7,276 bases of DNA from an uncultured Collinsella sp. (GCA_900552995.1 USBX01000038.1:1-7276); one strand, 5' to 3'; shown: positions 1 to 5,222, counted from the first letter of the stretch. Notes: generated from the letters alone by a model not told the origin. Translations and numbers: made by a program.

Positions 1-43
1 TTAGCGAGTGTCTCGTGGGCTCGGAGATGTGTATAAGAGACAG
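1..43 (+). other. Residual Illumina Nextera adapter (not genomic)
   Basis: Bases 25-43 are the 19-bp Tn5 mosaic end AGATGTGTATAAGAGACAG and bases 10-24 are GTCTCGTGGGCTCGG, which together make the Nextera read-2 transposase adapter. Bases 2-9 (TAGCGAGT) sit where the i7 index belongs, and I recall this octamer as the N716 index. Base 1 would then be the last base of the P7-side primer. Genomic sequence starts at about base 44. Translating the adapter gives the familiar spurious peptides MGSEMCIRDR (plus strand) and LLYTSPSPRD (minus strand). Confidence 0.97.
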
Positions 44-45
44 GC

Positions 46-1221
46 CCCGGGCTGCTCGTGACCGTCGGCTTTATCGACCCGGGCAACTGGGCCTCCAATA
101 TGGCCGCGGGCTCGCAGTTTGGCTACGCGCTGCTGTGGATCGTCACGCTGTCCACGATTATGCTCATTGTGCTGCAGCACAACGCGGCGCACCTGGGTAT
201 CGCCACGGGCGCCTGCCTTGCCGAGGCCACGACACGTTACCTCCCCCGCTTCGTTGGACGCACGGTACTCGCCAGTGCCTATCTCGCGACTGTCGCCACC
301 GCCATGGCCGAAGTCCTGGGTGGCGCGATTGCCCTTCAGATGCTCTTTGGGCTGCCCGTGCGCGCGGGCTGCGTCATCGTGGCGGCAGTATCGATGGCGA
401 TGCTCATGACGAGCTCCTACAAGCGCGCCGAACGCTGGATCATCGCCTTCGTGGGTGTGGTGGGACTCTCGTTTTTAGCAGAGCTCGCACTGGTCAAAGT
501 CGACTGGCCGCAAGCAACCGCAAGCTGGATCACCCCCAGCATGCCTGCCGGCTCGGCAACGATTATCGTGAGTGTCCTGGGTGCGGTCGTTATGCCACAC
601 AACCTCTTCCTGCACTCCGAGGTCATCCAATCCATGCACTTCGAAGGTCAAGGCGAGCAGGTTATCGAAGAGCGTCTGCGCTACGAACTCTTCGACACAC
701 TCTTTTCGATGGGCGTGGGCTGGGCAATCAACTCGGCCATGGTCATCCTGGCCGCGACAACCTTCTTTGCGCACGGTATTGTCGTAGACGACCTCGCTGT
801 CGCAGCGGCCACGCTCTCCCCCATCTTGGGCCCGGCGAGCTCGACCATCTTTGCGGTAGCGCTGCTGTTCGCGGGACTATCGAGCAGCGTGACAGCGGGC
901 ATGGCGGCGGGAACCATCACTGCGGGCATGTTCGACGAGGAATACGATATCCACGACCGACATTCCTCGATCGGGGTGGCGGCCTGTTTCGTCGGCGCAG
1001 TGACGGCGTGCCTGGTCGTCCCAAATCCTTTTGAAGGTCTCATCTGGAGTCAGGCACTGCTGTCGCTTCAACTGCCGATTACGGTCTTTGTGCTCATACG
1101 GCTCACCAGTTCACCCCGCGTCATGGGCAAATACGCCAATTCGCGCCCGCTCAACGCGTTGCTCGTAGGGATCGGTGTCGTCGTGACGATTCTCGATGTC
1201 GTGTTGTTGACAGGGATGTAA
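46..1221 (+). CDS. mntH: NRAMP-family Mn2+/Fe2+ : H+ symporter, 5'-truncated
   Basis: This is a polytopic inner-membrane transporter of the NRAMP (SLC11/MntH) family, which imports Mn2+ or Fe2+ with protons. The frame is open from the adapter junction and starts PGLLVTVGFIDPGNW. The TM1 metal-site motif DPGN lies at 76-87 and the TM6 motif MPHN at 592-603. The Asp, Asn and Met that define true transition-metal NRAMPs are all present, unlike the Mg-type (NRMT) relatives that lack the Met. About ten further hydrophobic segments follow, ending in a hydrophobic tail and a TAA stop at 1219-1221. The GTG at 58 is an internal Val codon inside TM1, not a start. The real start and a short N-terminal tail are missing because the contig begins here. 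The metal specificity and the symbol are inferred from family motifs. Any upstream regulator is not visible. Confidence 0.9.
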   Translation, partial: PGLLVTVGFIDPGNWASNMAAGSQFGYALLWIVTLSTIMLIVLQHNAAHLGIATGACLAEATTRYLPRFVGRTVLASAYLATVATAMAEVLGGAIALQMLFGLPVRAGCVIVAAVSMAMLMTSSYKRAERWIIAFVGVVGLSFLAELALVKVDWPQATASWITPSMPAGSATIIVSVLGAVVMPHNLFLHSEVIQSMHFEGQGEQVIEERLRYELFDTLFSMGVGWAINSAMVILAATTFFAHGIVVDDLAVAAATLSPILGPASSTIFAVALLFAGLSSSVTAGMAAGTITAGMFDEEYDIHDRHSSIGVAACFVGAVTACLVVPNPFEGLIWSQALLSLQLPITVFVLIRLTSSPRVMGKYANSRPLNALLVGIGVVVTILDVVLLTGM

Positions 1222-1248
1222 TGGGCGGGGTACCTACCCAGTCAAACG

Positions 1249-1303
1249 TCTCGATCTGTAACATCTAGACCCGCTTTTGATGTCTAGATGTTACAGATCG
1301 AGA
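1249..1303. repeat. Palindromic element copy A (perfect 22-bp arms)
   Basis: The left arm 1249-1270 (TCTCGATCTGTAACATCTAG...) and right arm 1282-1303 are perfect reverse complements of 22 bp, around an 11-nt loop at 1271-1281 that contains CCGCTTTTGA. It is related to copy B at 1329-1383: the two 55-bp cores match at 43 of 55 positions without gaps. The arms are far longer than a typical intrinsic terminator and no T-run follows on either strand. It may be a REP/MITE-like dispersed palindrome or a bidirectional transcript-end hairpin. Confidence 0.88.
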
Positions 1304-1324
1304 TCATTCCGAGGGACAGCTCCG

Positions 1325-1387
1325 TTTGTCTCAATCTGTAACAGATAGACCCGTTTTGAGCCGTTAGATGTTACAGATTGAGACAAA
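1325..1387. repeat. Palindromic element copy B (18-bp perfect outer arms)
   Basis: Outer arms 1325-1342 (TTTGTCTCAATCTGTAAC) and 1370-1387 are perfect reverse complements. The inner part pairs imperfectly around GACCCGTTTTGAGC. It lies in the same orientation as copy A, 21 nt downstream of it. The only outer-stem difference from copy A is a G-C pair (1253/1299) replaced by an A-T pair (1333/1379), so pairing is kept. The core GACCCG(C)TTTTGA is shared by both copies. Confidence 0.85.
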
Positions 1388-1450
1388 AGGTCGGCCGGAC
1401 TCACAACAGACAGGATCGGCCAACAGCAACCGTGATCCCTTGGGGACGGA

Positions 1451-1488
1451 GGAAAAGGGCCCCGGCCGAGAATTCGACCGAGGCCCTT
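1451..1488 (-). terminator. Intrinsic terminator after rubredoxin gene
   Basis: On the minus strand AAGGGCCTCGG (from 1488-1478) pairs with CCGGGGCCCTT (1465-1455), an 11-bp stem with one G-U pair and a 12-nt loop. The downstream arm runs into a four-base T-run (TTTTCC). It lies about 40 nt after the rubredoxin stop codon and is well placed to end that transcript. Confidence 0.75.
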
Positions 1489-1528
1489 GGACAGAGCTAT
1501 GCGTTGATACGAGCCGTGTGTCTGCGAG

Positions 1529-1672
1529 CTACTCCTCGACGAGCTCAAACTGATCGGGACCGACGCCGCAAACCGGGCACACGTAATCTTCGGGCAGCTC
1601 GGGCGTATCGACCTCAACCTCGTAACCGCAAACGGTGCACACGAACTTATACGTCTTCTTCTCCTCAGCCAT
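1529..1672 (-). CDS. Short rubredoxin (47 aa), Hrb/rubrerythrin-domain type
   Basis: This small cytoplasmic electron carrier has two iron knuckles, C12-x-x-C15-G and C32-P-V-C35-G, the four cysteine ligands of a mononuclear Fe(SCys)4 centre. At 47 residues it is shorter than free-standing rubredoxins (about 52-54). It lacks their longer insert between the knuckles and resembles the rubredoxin domain at the C-terminus of high-molecular-weight rubredoxins (Hrb) and rubrerythrins. ATG at 1672 is chosen because AGGAG lies 6 nt upstream and the next in-frame upstream ATG (1711) has no such site. The flavin reductase gene 89 nt upstream has the matching N-terminal Hrb half, so the two products are probably redox partners. 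A promoter directly upstream means it can also be expressed separately. The partnership is inferred, not shown. Confidence 0.9.
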   Translation of the reverse strand: MAEEKKTYKFVCTVCGYEVEVDTPELPEDYVCPVCGVGPDQFELVEE

Positions 1673-1716
1673 GATGTTCTCCTCTCGAACGCGACTGGTG
1701 ATGTACTTCATTTATC

Positions 1717-1744
1717 AGTATAGGTTCTCAATAATATAATGCAA
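1717..1744 (-). promoter_or_regulatory. Sigma70-like promoter for rubredoxin gene
   Basis: On the minus strand a -35-like TTGCAT (1744-1739) and a -10 TATACT (1722-1717) are separated by 16 nt, in a locally AT-rich stretch (1710-1760) that stands out from the GC-rich surroundings. The predicted start site near 1709 leaves a leader of about 37 nt before the ATG at 1672. Confidence 0.6.
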
Positions 1745-1761
1745 GTATTTTTAAAACATTT

Positions 1762-2265
1762 CTAGCCTTGATACGAGGACGCCTTCGGAGGCGTCTTGCC
1801 CTTCAGGACCTTATGGTAGTAATCGTAGGTGAGCGGCGTCTCGTCACTCAAGCGCTCGGCATCCTCGACCTCGCCGATAAACAGTAGATGCGTGCCAACA
1901 TCCACAGTGTCGATCAAATGGCAGCTAAACAGGGCCGCCGCGTGCTCGGGCACATAGGGCATGCCCAGAGCCGTCTCGCGGGTCTCGTATTTGGCAAACT
2001 TGTCATAATCGCTGCTGGTGCGGAACCCAAAGTTACCGATGTAGAGCATATCGGCGGTCTGATCGATCACGGTCAGCGCGAACGCTTTGGCCGAAGCGAT
2101 GACGCCCGAGGTGACGTTGTCCTTGTTCACGGCAACCGAAATACGCGGCGGCATGGACGTCACCTGCACCGCAGTGTTGATGACGCAGCCGGCGCGCAGC
2201 CCGTCTGCCGCGGCGCTCACCACGTACAGGCCGCTCGGCATGGTAAAGAACGCAGTTTTGTCCAT
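1762..2265 (-). CDS. Flavin reductase-like FMN-binding split-barrel protein (Hrb N-terminal type)
   Basis: This 167-residue cytoplasmic flavoprotein belongs to the flavin reductase-like FMN-binding split-barrel family. Residues 29-48 carry the core INTAVQVTS-x-PPRISVAVNK, with VDVGTHLLFIGEV at 121-133 and the tail YYHKVLKGKTPPKA at 149-162. That tail is what I recall linking flavin and rubredoxin domains in clostridial Hrb proteins, which carry NAD(P)H electrons to flavodiiron proteins for O2 or NO removal. Here the protein stops at the linker and the rubredoxin is a separate gene downstream. The frame stays open upstream to 2457, but ATG 2265 is preferred: a GGGGAG site lies about 8 nt upstream, homology starts there (MDKTAFF), and the upstream extension crosses a terminator and a palindrome. 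Its promoter is not obvious. No flavodiiron gene is in the window. Confidence 0.88.
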   Translation of the reverse strand: MDKTAFFTMPSGLYVVSAAADGLRAGCVINTAVQVTSMPPRISVAVNKDNVTSGVIASAKAFALTVIDQTADMLYIGNFGFRTSSDYDKFAKYETRETALGMPYVPEHAAALFSCHLIDTVDVGTHLLFIGEVEDAERLSDETPLTYDYYHKVLKGKTPPKASSYQG

Positions 2266-2316
2266 AACGATCACTCCCCTAGCTCGGGTTGGAACCTCAT
2301 GGATGTATGTACCCAC

Positions 2317-2350
2317 AAAAAAGGCAGCGCCCATAACGGACGCCGCCTTT
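2317..2350 (-). terminator. Intrinsic terminator between smpB and flavin reductase
   Basis: On the minus strand AAAGGC-G-GCG pairs with CGC-T-GCCTTT, a ten-pair stem with one G-U, an 11-nt loop and a six-base T-run. It lies about 120 nt after the smpB stop and 50 nt before the flavin reductase start. It therefore should end the TPR-smpB transcript. No clear promoter is seen between it and the flavin reductase, so it might also act as a leader attenuator if that promoter lies further upstream. Confidence 0.8.
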
Positions 2351-2392
2351 GAAACATATGTGTCAGAACAGTAAGAAAGATGAGACACCCGC

Positions 2393-2459
2393 AGTTGCGG
2401 TGAAATAGGGACTGAATAGCCCCTCAAACAGGCAAAACAGTCCGTATTCCACCGCAACT
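2393..2459. repeat. Long imperfect palindrome just after smpB
   Basis: Arms 2393-2414 (AGTTGCGGTGAAATAGGGAC...) and 2438-2459 are reverse complements at 20 of 22 positions, around a 23-nt loop. Read as minus-strand RNA, one of the two mismatches (2403/2449) becomes a G-U pair, so 21 of 22 positions pair. It begins 12 nt past the smpB stop and is separate from the terminator at 2317-2350. Its sequence is unrelated to the palindromes at 1249-1387. It looks like a dispersed palindromic element or a stabilising 3' hairpin. Confidence 0.82.
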
Positions 2460-2471
2460 TATGAAGGACGG

Positions 2472-2942
2472 TCAGCGGTTGCGTTCCTTGAGGGCGCGGT
2501 CGATCTCGCGTTGGACATCACGCTTGGCCATGTCCTCGCGCTTGTCGTAGAGCTTCTTGCCGCGACCCAGGCCCAGCAGCAGTTTTACGCGACCGTCGGT
2601 ATTAAAGTAGAGCTCCAACGGAACCAGCGCATAACCACGGTTGCGAAGTTTGCCGTCAAGAAAGTCGATCTCCTTGCGGTGCAGCAGCAGACGGCGCCGA
2701 CGGTCGGGATCGCGATTCCACACGCCACCATGGCTATAAGGGTGGATATGCAGGCCGACGAGCCAGCACTCACCGCCACGAATCAGTGCGAAGGTATCGG
2801 TAATCTGGCACGCGCGCTCGCGAATCGACTTGACCTCGGTACCGCTCAGCTCAATACCGCACTCAAACGTCTCATCGATAAAGTACTCGTGATGTGCCGA
2901 GCGATTCTTGGAAATGAGCTTGCGCTCGCGCTTACTGGGCAT
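2472..2942 (-). CDS. smpB: SsrA-binding protein SmpB
   Basis: SmpB (156 aa, normal length) binds tmRNA and delivers it to stalled ribosomes for trans-translation. Family hallmarks in order are: N-terminal NRSAHHEY (13-20), GIELSGTEVKSIR (29-41), the basic RRRRLLLHRKEI segment (81-92), the GRVKLLLGLGRGKKLYDKRE block (117-136), and a basic C-terminal helix ending LKERNR that enters the ribosomal decoding path. ATG 2942 is chosen: a full AAGGAGG lies 6 nt upstream and the conserved N-terminus begins there, while the longer open frame upstream is an out-of-frame reading of the TPR gene. Its first 11 bp overlap the end of the TPR gene, so the two are co-transcribed and probably translationally coupled. 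The ssrA (tmRNA) gene itself is not in this window. Confidence 0.97.
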   Translation of the reverse strand: MPSKRERKLISKNRSAHHEYFIDETFECGIELSGTEVKSIRERACQITDTFALIRGGECWLVGLHIHPYSHGGVWNRDPDRRRRLLLHRKEIDFLDGKLRNRGYALVPLELYFNTDGRVKLLLGLGRGKKLYDKREDMAKRDVQREIDRALKERNR

Positions 2943-3849
2943 CGCCGGCCTCCTTGGCGCCATCGGCGTTTGAGCCCGCAGCCTCGCGCTTTGCCCTGCG
3001 CTCGGCATTAAGCTCGGCATCGCTCTCGCGCACCAGCTTGATAATCGCCGCGCATACCTCCTCGCCCACCAGGTCGCGGGCACGGACCGTCAGACGCGTA
3101 GCCTCCTGCTTGTCGCCGTCGCTTGCAGCATCGGTCGCGCACATGATCAGGCAGATGGCGATCTCGGCCGAAGGCGAGGTCGGCACGCCCTGCAGGGCGA
3201 GCTCACCCATCACATGGTCGTCACTCTCGTCCGCGGCATCCGGATAGGTGGTATGGATCTTGTTGAGCAGGCGCGTCGTATGCGCATCGTTGGGCGCCAG
3301 GCGCAGCGCCAGACGCGCGCAGCCCACGGCAGCCGAAACGTTCTCGGTCTCGGGCTCCAAGAAGTACTGACCTAGATTGGCGTAAGCGCGGGCGGCGCAC
3401 TTGCCATCGCTTGCACGCTCCAGCACCGAGAACGAGAGCGATGCCCATTCCTGCTTGTCCTCGAGTGCGCGGAACAGCTCGGCCAAATCCAAGCGATAGT
3501 TGCAGTTCATGGGATCCCAACGCACGGCCTGCATCAGGGCATTCCGAGCACTCACATAATCCTGCTGGCGAATGTAGGCAAACGCCATGTCGGAGTACAG
3601 GCGGTCAAAGGGAACCTCGACCTGCACCAGCTCGCGCGGATCCTTCTCCACGCGGCGATAGGCCAGGCGCTCAAACTTGCTGTCGAAGCTAAAGTACTGG
3701 CGCTTCTCCTCCGTCTTGCATTCAGCGTCGATATACTCCTCGGCAAGCTCCACCAGACGCTCCAGCAGCGGCGTCGCCGTAGCCAGGTCGCCCTGCGCCA
3801 GATAGTTCTCGGCATACGTGATGTCTTCCAAGCTGATAGGCAGGTCCAT
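2932..3849 (-). CDS. TPR-containing protein of unknown function
   Basis: This 305-residue, probably cytoplasmic helical protein has no signal peptide and no membrane segment. TPR-like helix pairs are visible at about residues 83-115 (FDRLYSDMAFAYIRQQDYVSA..., ending AVRWDP) and 155-187 (AYANLGQYF..., ending ALRLAPND). A similar N-terminal unit at about 10-40 contains YLAQGDLATATPLLERL. The last 30 residues are a charged, low-complexity tail. ATG 3849 has GAGGAG 5 nt upstream. The gene starts just after the tRNA terminator and overlaps smpB by 11 bp, forming a two-gene unit. TPRs mediate protein contacts, so a scaffold or co-chaperone role is possible, but the sequence does not identify partners. 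A link to trans-translation would rest only on the overlap with smpB. Confidence 0.85.
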   Translation of the reverse strand: MDLPISLEDITYAENYLAQGDLATATPLLERLVELAEEYIDAECKTEEKRQYFSFDSKFERLAYRRVEKDPRELVQVEVPFDRLYSDMAFAYIRQQDYVSARNALMQAVRWDPMNCNYRLDLAELFRALEDKQEWASLSFSVLERASDGKCAARAYANLGQYFLEPETENVSAAVGCARLALRLAPNDAHTTRLLNKIHTTYPDAADESDDHVMGELALQGVPTSPSAEIAICLIMCATDAASDGDKQEATRLTVRARDLVGEEVCAAIIKLVRESDAELNAERRAKREAAGSNADGAKEAGDAQ

Positions 3850-3908
3850 GACAACTCCTCGGTCCGGGCGGCAGACTCAACGCGCGCCTTAAATATCGGT
3901 CAATACAC

Positions 3909-3936
3909 AAAACCCGGGTCTCTTACGAGGCCCGGG
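3909..3936 (-). terminator. Intrinsic terminator of the tRNA unit
   Basis: On the minus strand CCCGGG-C-CTC, a GTAA tetraloop, then GAG-A-CCCGGG, followed by TTTTGTGT. The outer stem is six G-C pairs and the inner stem three, separated by one C/A mismatch. It lies 10 nt beyond the tRNA-Glu CCA end and separates the tRNAs from the TPR gene. Confidence 0.85.
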
Positions 3937-3946
3937 CGTTCAATTT

Positions 3947-4023
3947 TGGTAGCCCGTACCAGATTCGAACTGGTGATCTCCGCCTTGAGAGGGCGGCGTC
4001 CTAAACCGCTAGACGAACGGGCC
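3947..4023 (-). tRNA. tRNA-Glu (anticodon CUC)
   Basis: This 77-nt tRNA includes an encoded CCA (3947-3949) and discriminator A (3950). Acceptor strands GGCCCGT and ACGGGCT pair with a G1-U72 wobble at the end, which I recall as usual for actinobacterial tRNA-Glu. The anticodon stem CCGCC/GGCGG encloses loop CTCTCAA, giving anticodon CUC, which reads GAG. The T arm is ACCAG-TTCGAAT-CTGGT. It is the second gene of a tRNA-Gln/tRNA-Glu unit, 17 nt after tRNA-Gln. Confidence 0.96.
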
Positions 4024-4040
4024 ATATGTAGCAAATGCAA

Positions 4041-4114
4041 TGGCTGGGATGGAGGGAGTCGAACCCCCATTGACGGAACCAGAATCCGCTGTCCTGCCAT
4101 TAGACGACATCCCA
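4041..4114 (-). tRNA. tRNA-Gln (anticodon CUG)
   Basis: This 74-nt tRNA includes an encoded CCA (4041-4043) and discriminator G. The acceptor TGGGATG/CATCCCA pairs fully and begins with the U1-A72 pair typical of tRNA-Gln. The anticodon loop TTCTGGT gives CUG, which reads CAG. The T arm is GGGGG-TTCGACT-CCCTC. It is the promoter-proximal gene of the unit. Confidence 0.96.
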
Positions 4115-4158
4115 ATGACTGCATCGCTGCGCTCGGCTGTGCCTTTGCGCAAGAAAGA

Positions 4159-4187
4159 AATATACGGGAAGTCCGGCCGTGACGCAA
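4159..4187 (-). promoter_or_regulatory. Promoter of the tRNA-Gln/tRNA-Glu unit
   Basis: On the minus strand a -35-like TTGCGT (4187-4182) and a -10 TATATT (4164-4159) are spaced by exactly 17 nt. The implied start near 4152 lies about 38 nt before the tRNA-Gln 5' end. Just upstream (4193-4221) is an A/T-rich stretch that could act as an UP element. Confidence 0.65.
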
Positions 4188-4195
4188 GCCCCAAT

Positions 4196-4221
4196 TTTGA
4201 CTTTTTTGAAATTCAGTCAAA
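4196..4221. promoter_or_regulatory. Inverted repeat TTTGACT/AGTCAAA upstream of tRNA promoter
   Basis: Perfect 7-bp arms TTTGACT (4196-4202) and AGTCAAA (4215-4221) flank a 12-nt AT-rich spacer, in the divergent region between the tRNA unit (-) and the plus-strand gene at 4380. It could be an operator or UP-element region. TTGACT on the plus strand is also a fair -35, but no good -10 follows at the right distance. Confidence 0.3.
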
Positions 4222-4293
4222 TACGGCCGACACGTGAAGGACCTGTGAAGCGCCAGCGACACGTACGGCGCCAAAGCCCGTAAAACATCCCGC

Positions 4294-4310
4294 ATCTACC
4301 GCTGGTAGAT
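4294..4310. promoter_or_regulatory. Short palindrome ATCTACC-GCT-GGTAGAT, possible operator
   Basis: Perfect 7-bp arms around a 3-nt centre lie 70 nt upstream of the ATG at 4380. The location between divergent units suits an operator for the downstream gene, which may itself be related to transcriptional regulators. The remainder of 4222-4379 shows no convincing promoter and no other structure. Confidence 0.35.
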
Positions 4311-4379
4311 TACAACAATGCAGCACTCACGGCTGATGGCACAATCGAACCGTCATCATTGCACGGATATCGAGGCGCC

Positions 4380-4790
4380 ATGGACGAAGAGCTTGATTAC
4401 CTATGGGAGACCCTGGGCCTCGAGATCACTGCTGACCTTTGGCCCGAACGGGACAAAATCCATCCCACTCTGCGCCCCGCCATCACGGTGATGCAGGCAA
4501 ACTACCGCCGTGCATCCTTTTTGATCATGCGGATGTCATGGCACGCGGGACTCCCCGACCTTAAGCGAATCCAGGCAAGCCTCGTCGAGCTGTCCGGTAT
4601 GCCGACTGTCATATCCGAGGCGCACCTGGAGCAGCGACAGCGCGAGCGACTGCAACAGCAGCGGATTCCCTTTATCTGCCCCGGCGTTCAGGCATATCTG
4701 CCCTTTATGGACGAGGAGTACTGGAGCGGCAAGCCCAACAAGCACGTAAAGGTCTACGATCCGCACGAATGGGCGCAGCTCAAGGATTGA
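4380..4790 (+). CDS. Conserved hypothetical protein, possible relative of MarR-annotated regulators
   Basis: This 136-residue soluble protein has no signal peptide or membrane span. The ATG at 4380 (GAGG 4 nt upstream) is chosen over an in-frame TTG at 4359 that lacks a ribosome binding site. The most recognisable part is residues 84-109, EQRQRERLQQQRIPFICPGV... then QAYLPF. It resembles, from memory, the motif 'qRxRLixqxIpFixPgxQxylPFl' in some Firmicutes proteins annotated as MarR-family or winged-helix regulators. Upstream helices (MQANYRRASFLIMRMSWHAG, 38-57) would match the N-terminal module of those proteins. The winged-helix part that should follow is absent: only about 27 residues remain after the motif. 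It stands alone on the plus strand and converges on the ArsC-like gene. Function is unknown and a regulatory role is only a guess. Confidence 0.7.
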   Translation: MDEELDYLWETLGLEITADLWPERDKIHPTLRPAITVMQANYRRASFLIMRMSWHAGLPDLKRIQASLVELSGMPTVISEAHLEQRQRERLQQQRIPFICPGVQAYLPFMDEEYWSGKPNKHVKVYDPHEWAQLKD

Positions 4791-4809
4791 GCCGAGCGAG
4801 CCCTCCGAT

Positions 4810-4855
4810 GGAAAACACGTCCCACCCCGAGCGCTCAAAACGGGTCGCACTTTCC
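4810..4855. repeat. Imperfect palindrome between convergent genes
   Basis: Arms GGAAAACACGTCCC (4810-4823) and GGGTCGCACTTTCC (4842-4855) are reverse complements at 10 of 14 positions. Inside lies GCTCAAAACGGGTC (4833-4846), whose reverse complement GACCCGTTTTGAGC is identical to the 14 nt at the centre of the palindrome at 1325-1387. It fills the 72-bp gap between the stops of the convergent genes and may serve as a bidirectional transcript end, although no strong T-run is present. Confidence 0.45.
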
Positions 4856-4862
4856 GCAGCCG

Positions 4863-5222
4863 CTACAGCAGCGCCTCGGTCCAAGCTGCTTCCCTAAAGC
4901 CGGGAATCGCAAAGTCGTCGCCCACCAACAGCGGACGCTTGACCAGCATGCCGTCGGTCGCCAGCAGCTCGTAGCACTCCCGATCCGTCATGCCCGCATC
5001 CAGACGCGCCTTCAGGCCCAGCTCTCGATATTTCATGCCCGACGAATTAAAGAAACGCCGCACCGGCAGCCCCGAACGAGCAACCCAGGTCGCAAGCTCA
5101 TCAGCCGTGGGATTGTCCAAAACGATATCGCGGTCGATGTACTCTACCCCATGTTCGTCCAGCCATGCCTTGGCCTTCTTACAGGTCGAGCACTTGGGAT
5201 ATTCAACAAACAGTACGGTCAT
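4863..5222 (-). CDS. ArsC/Spx/YffB-family thioredoxin-fold protein
   Basis: This 119-residue cytoplasmic protein belongs to the arsenate reductase (ArsC)-like branch of the thioredoxin fold, a usual length for the family. The N-terminal beta strand MTVLFVEYPK leads into the redox motif C11-S-T-C14-K-K-A. FFNSSGMKYRELGL (57-70) and MLVKRPLLV (92-100), with its conserved Arg, follow as in YffB/ArsC relatives. The CxxC differs from the single active-site Cys of classical glutaredoxin-linked ArsC, so a thiol-disulfide or thiol-reductase role is likelier than true arsenate reduction. No ars genes are nearby. It lacks features that would prove it an Spx RNA-polymerase-binding regulator, though Spx also has CxxC. 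ATG 5222 has GGAGG 6 nt upstream. It may be read through from mupG, as no terminator is seen between them. Confidence 0.88.
   Translation of the reverse strand: MTVLFVEYPKCSTCKKAKAWLDEHGVEYIDRDIVLDNPTADELATWVARSGLPVRRFFNSSGMKYRELGLKARLDAGMTDRECYELLATDGMLVKRPLLVGDDFAIPGFREAAWTEALL

Larger units (their letters stand above)
1222..1528. other. Convergent intergenic region with palindromes
   Basis: This 307-bp gap lies between the convergent transporter (+) and rubredoxin (-) genes. It holds two related palindromic elements (1249-1303 and 1325-1387) and, nearer the rubredoxin stop, a minus-strand terminator hairpin. A weak hairpin TGGG...CCCA directly follows the transporter stop but has no T-run, so no classical plus-strand terminator is evident. 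I see no credible protein in it. The short open frames here are chance ones running through the repeats. Confidence 0.7.

Noticed and set aside
1..192. Minus-strand frame ending LLYTSPSPRDTR
   Set aside because: This is the translated reverse complement of the adapter joined to antisense NRAMP, a known contamination peptide rather than a gene.
15..1034. Long plus-strand open frame of 339 codons starting MGSEMCIRDR
   Set aside because: It starts inside the Nextera adapter and then reads the NRAMP gene out of frame. The product is Arg/His/Cys-rich with no family features.
1249..1303. Classical intrinsic terminator for the NRAMP gene
   Set aside because: The stem is strong but is followed by TCATTCCG rather than a T-run, so it is listed as a palindromic element. 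A termination role is not excluded.
1249..1387. CRISPR array
   Set aside because: There are only two repeat units, each a self-complementary palindrome with a short gap, and no cas genes. This fits palindromic elements, not spacers between direct repeats.
1776..1798. Hairpin GACGCCT-TCGG-AGGCGTC as a terminator
   Set aside because: It lies inside the 3' end of the flavin reductase coding sequence and no T-run follows on the minus strand. It is probably coding-driven.
1888..2374. Plus-strand frames of 95-154 codons
   Set aside because: They are antisense shadows of the flavin reductase gene and its upstream terminator, with no ribosome binding site or recognisable domain.
3946..4182. Open frame containing ARTRFELVIS and GGSRTPIDG
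   Set aside because: It runs antisense across the two tRNA genes. Such peptides are typical mistranslations of tRNA loci.
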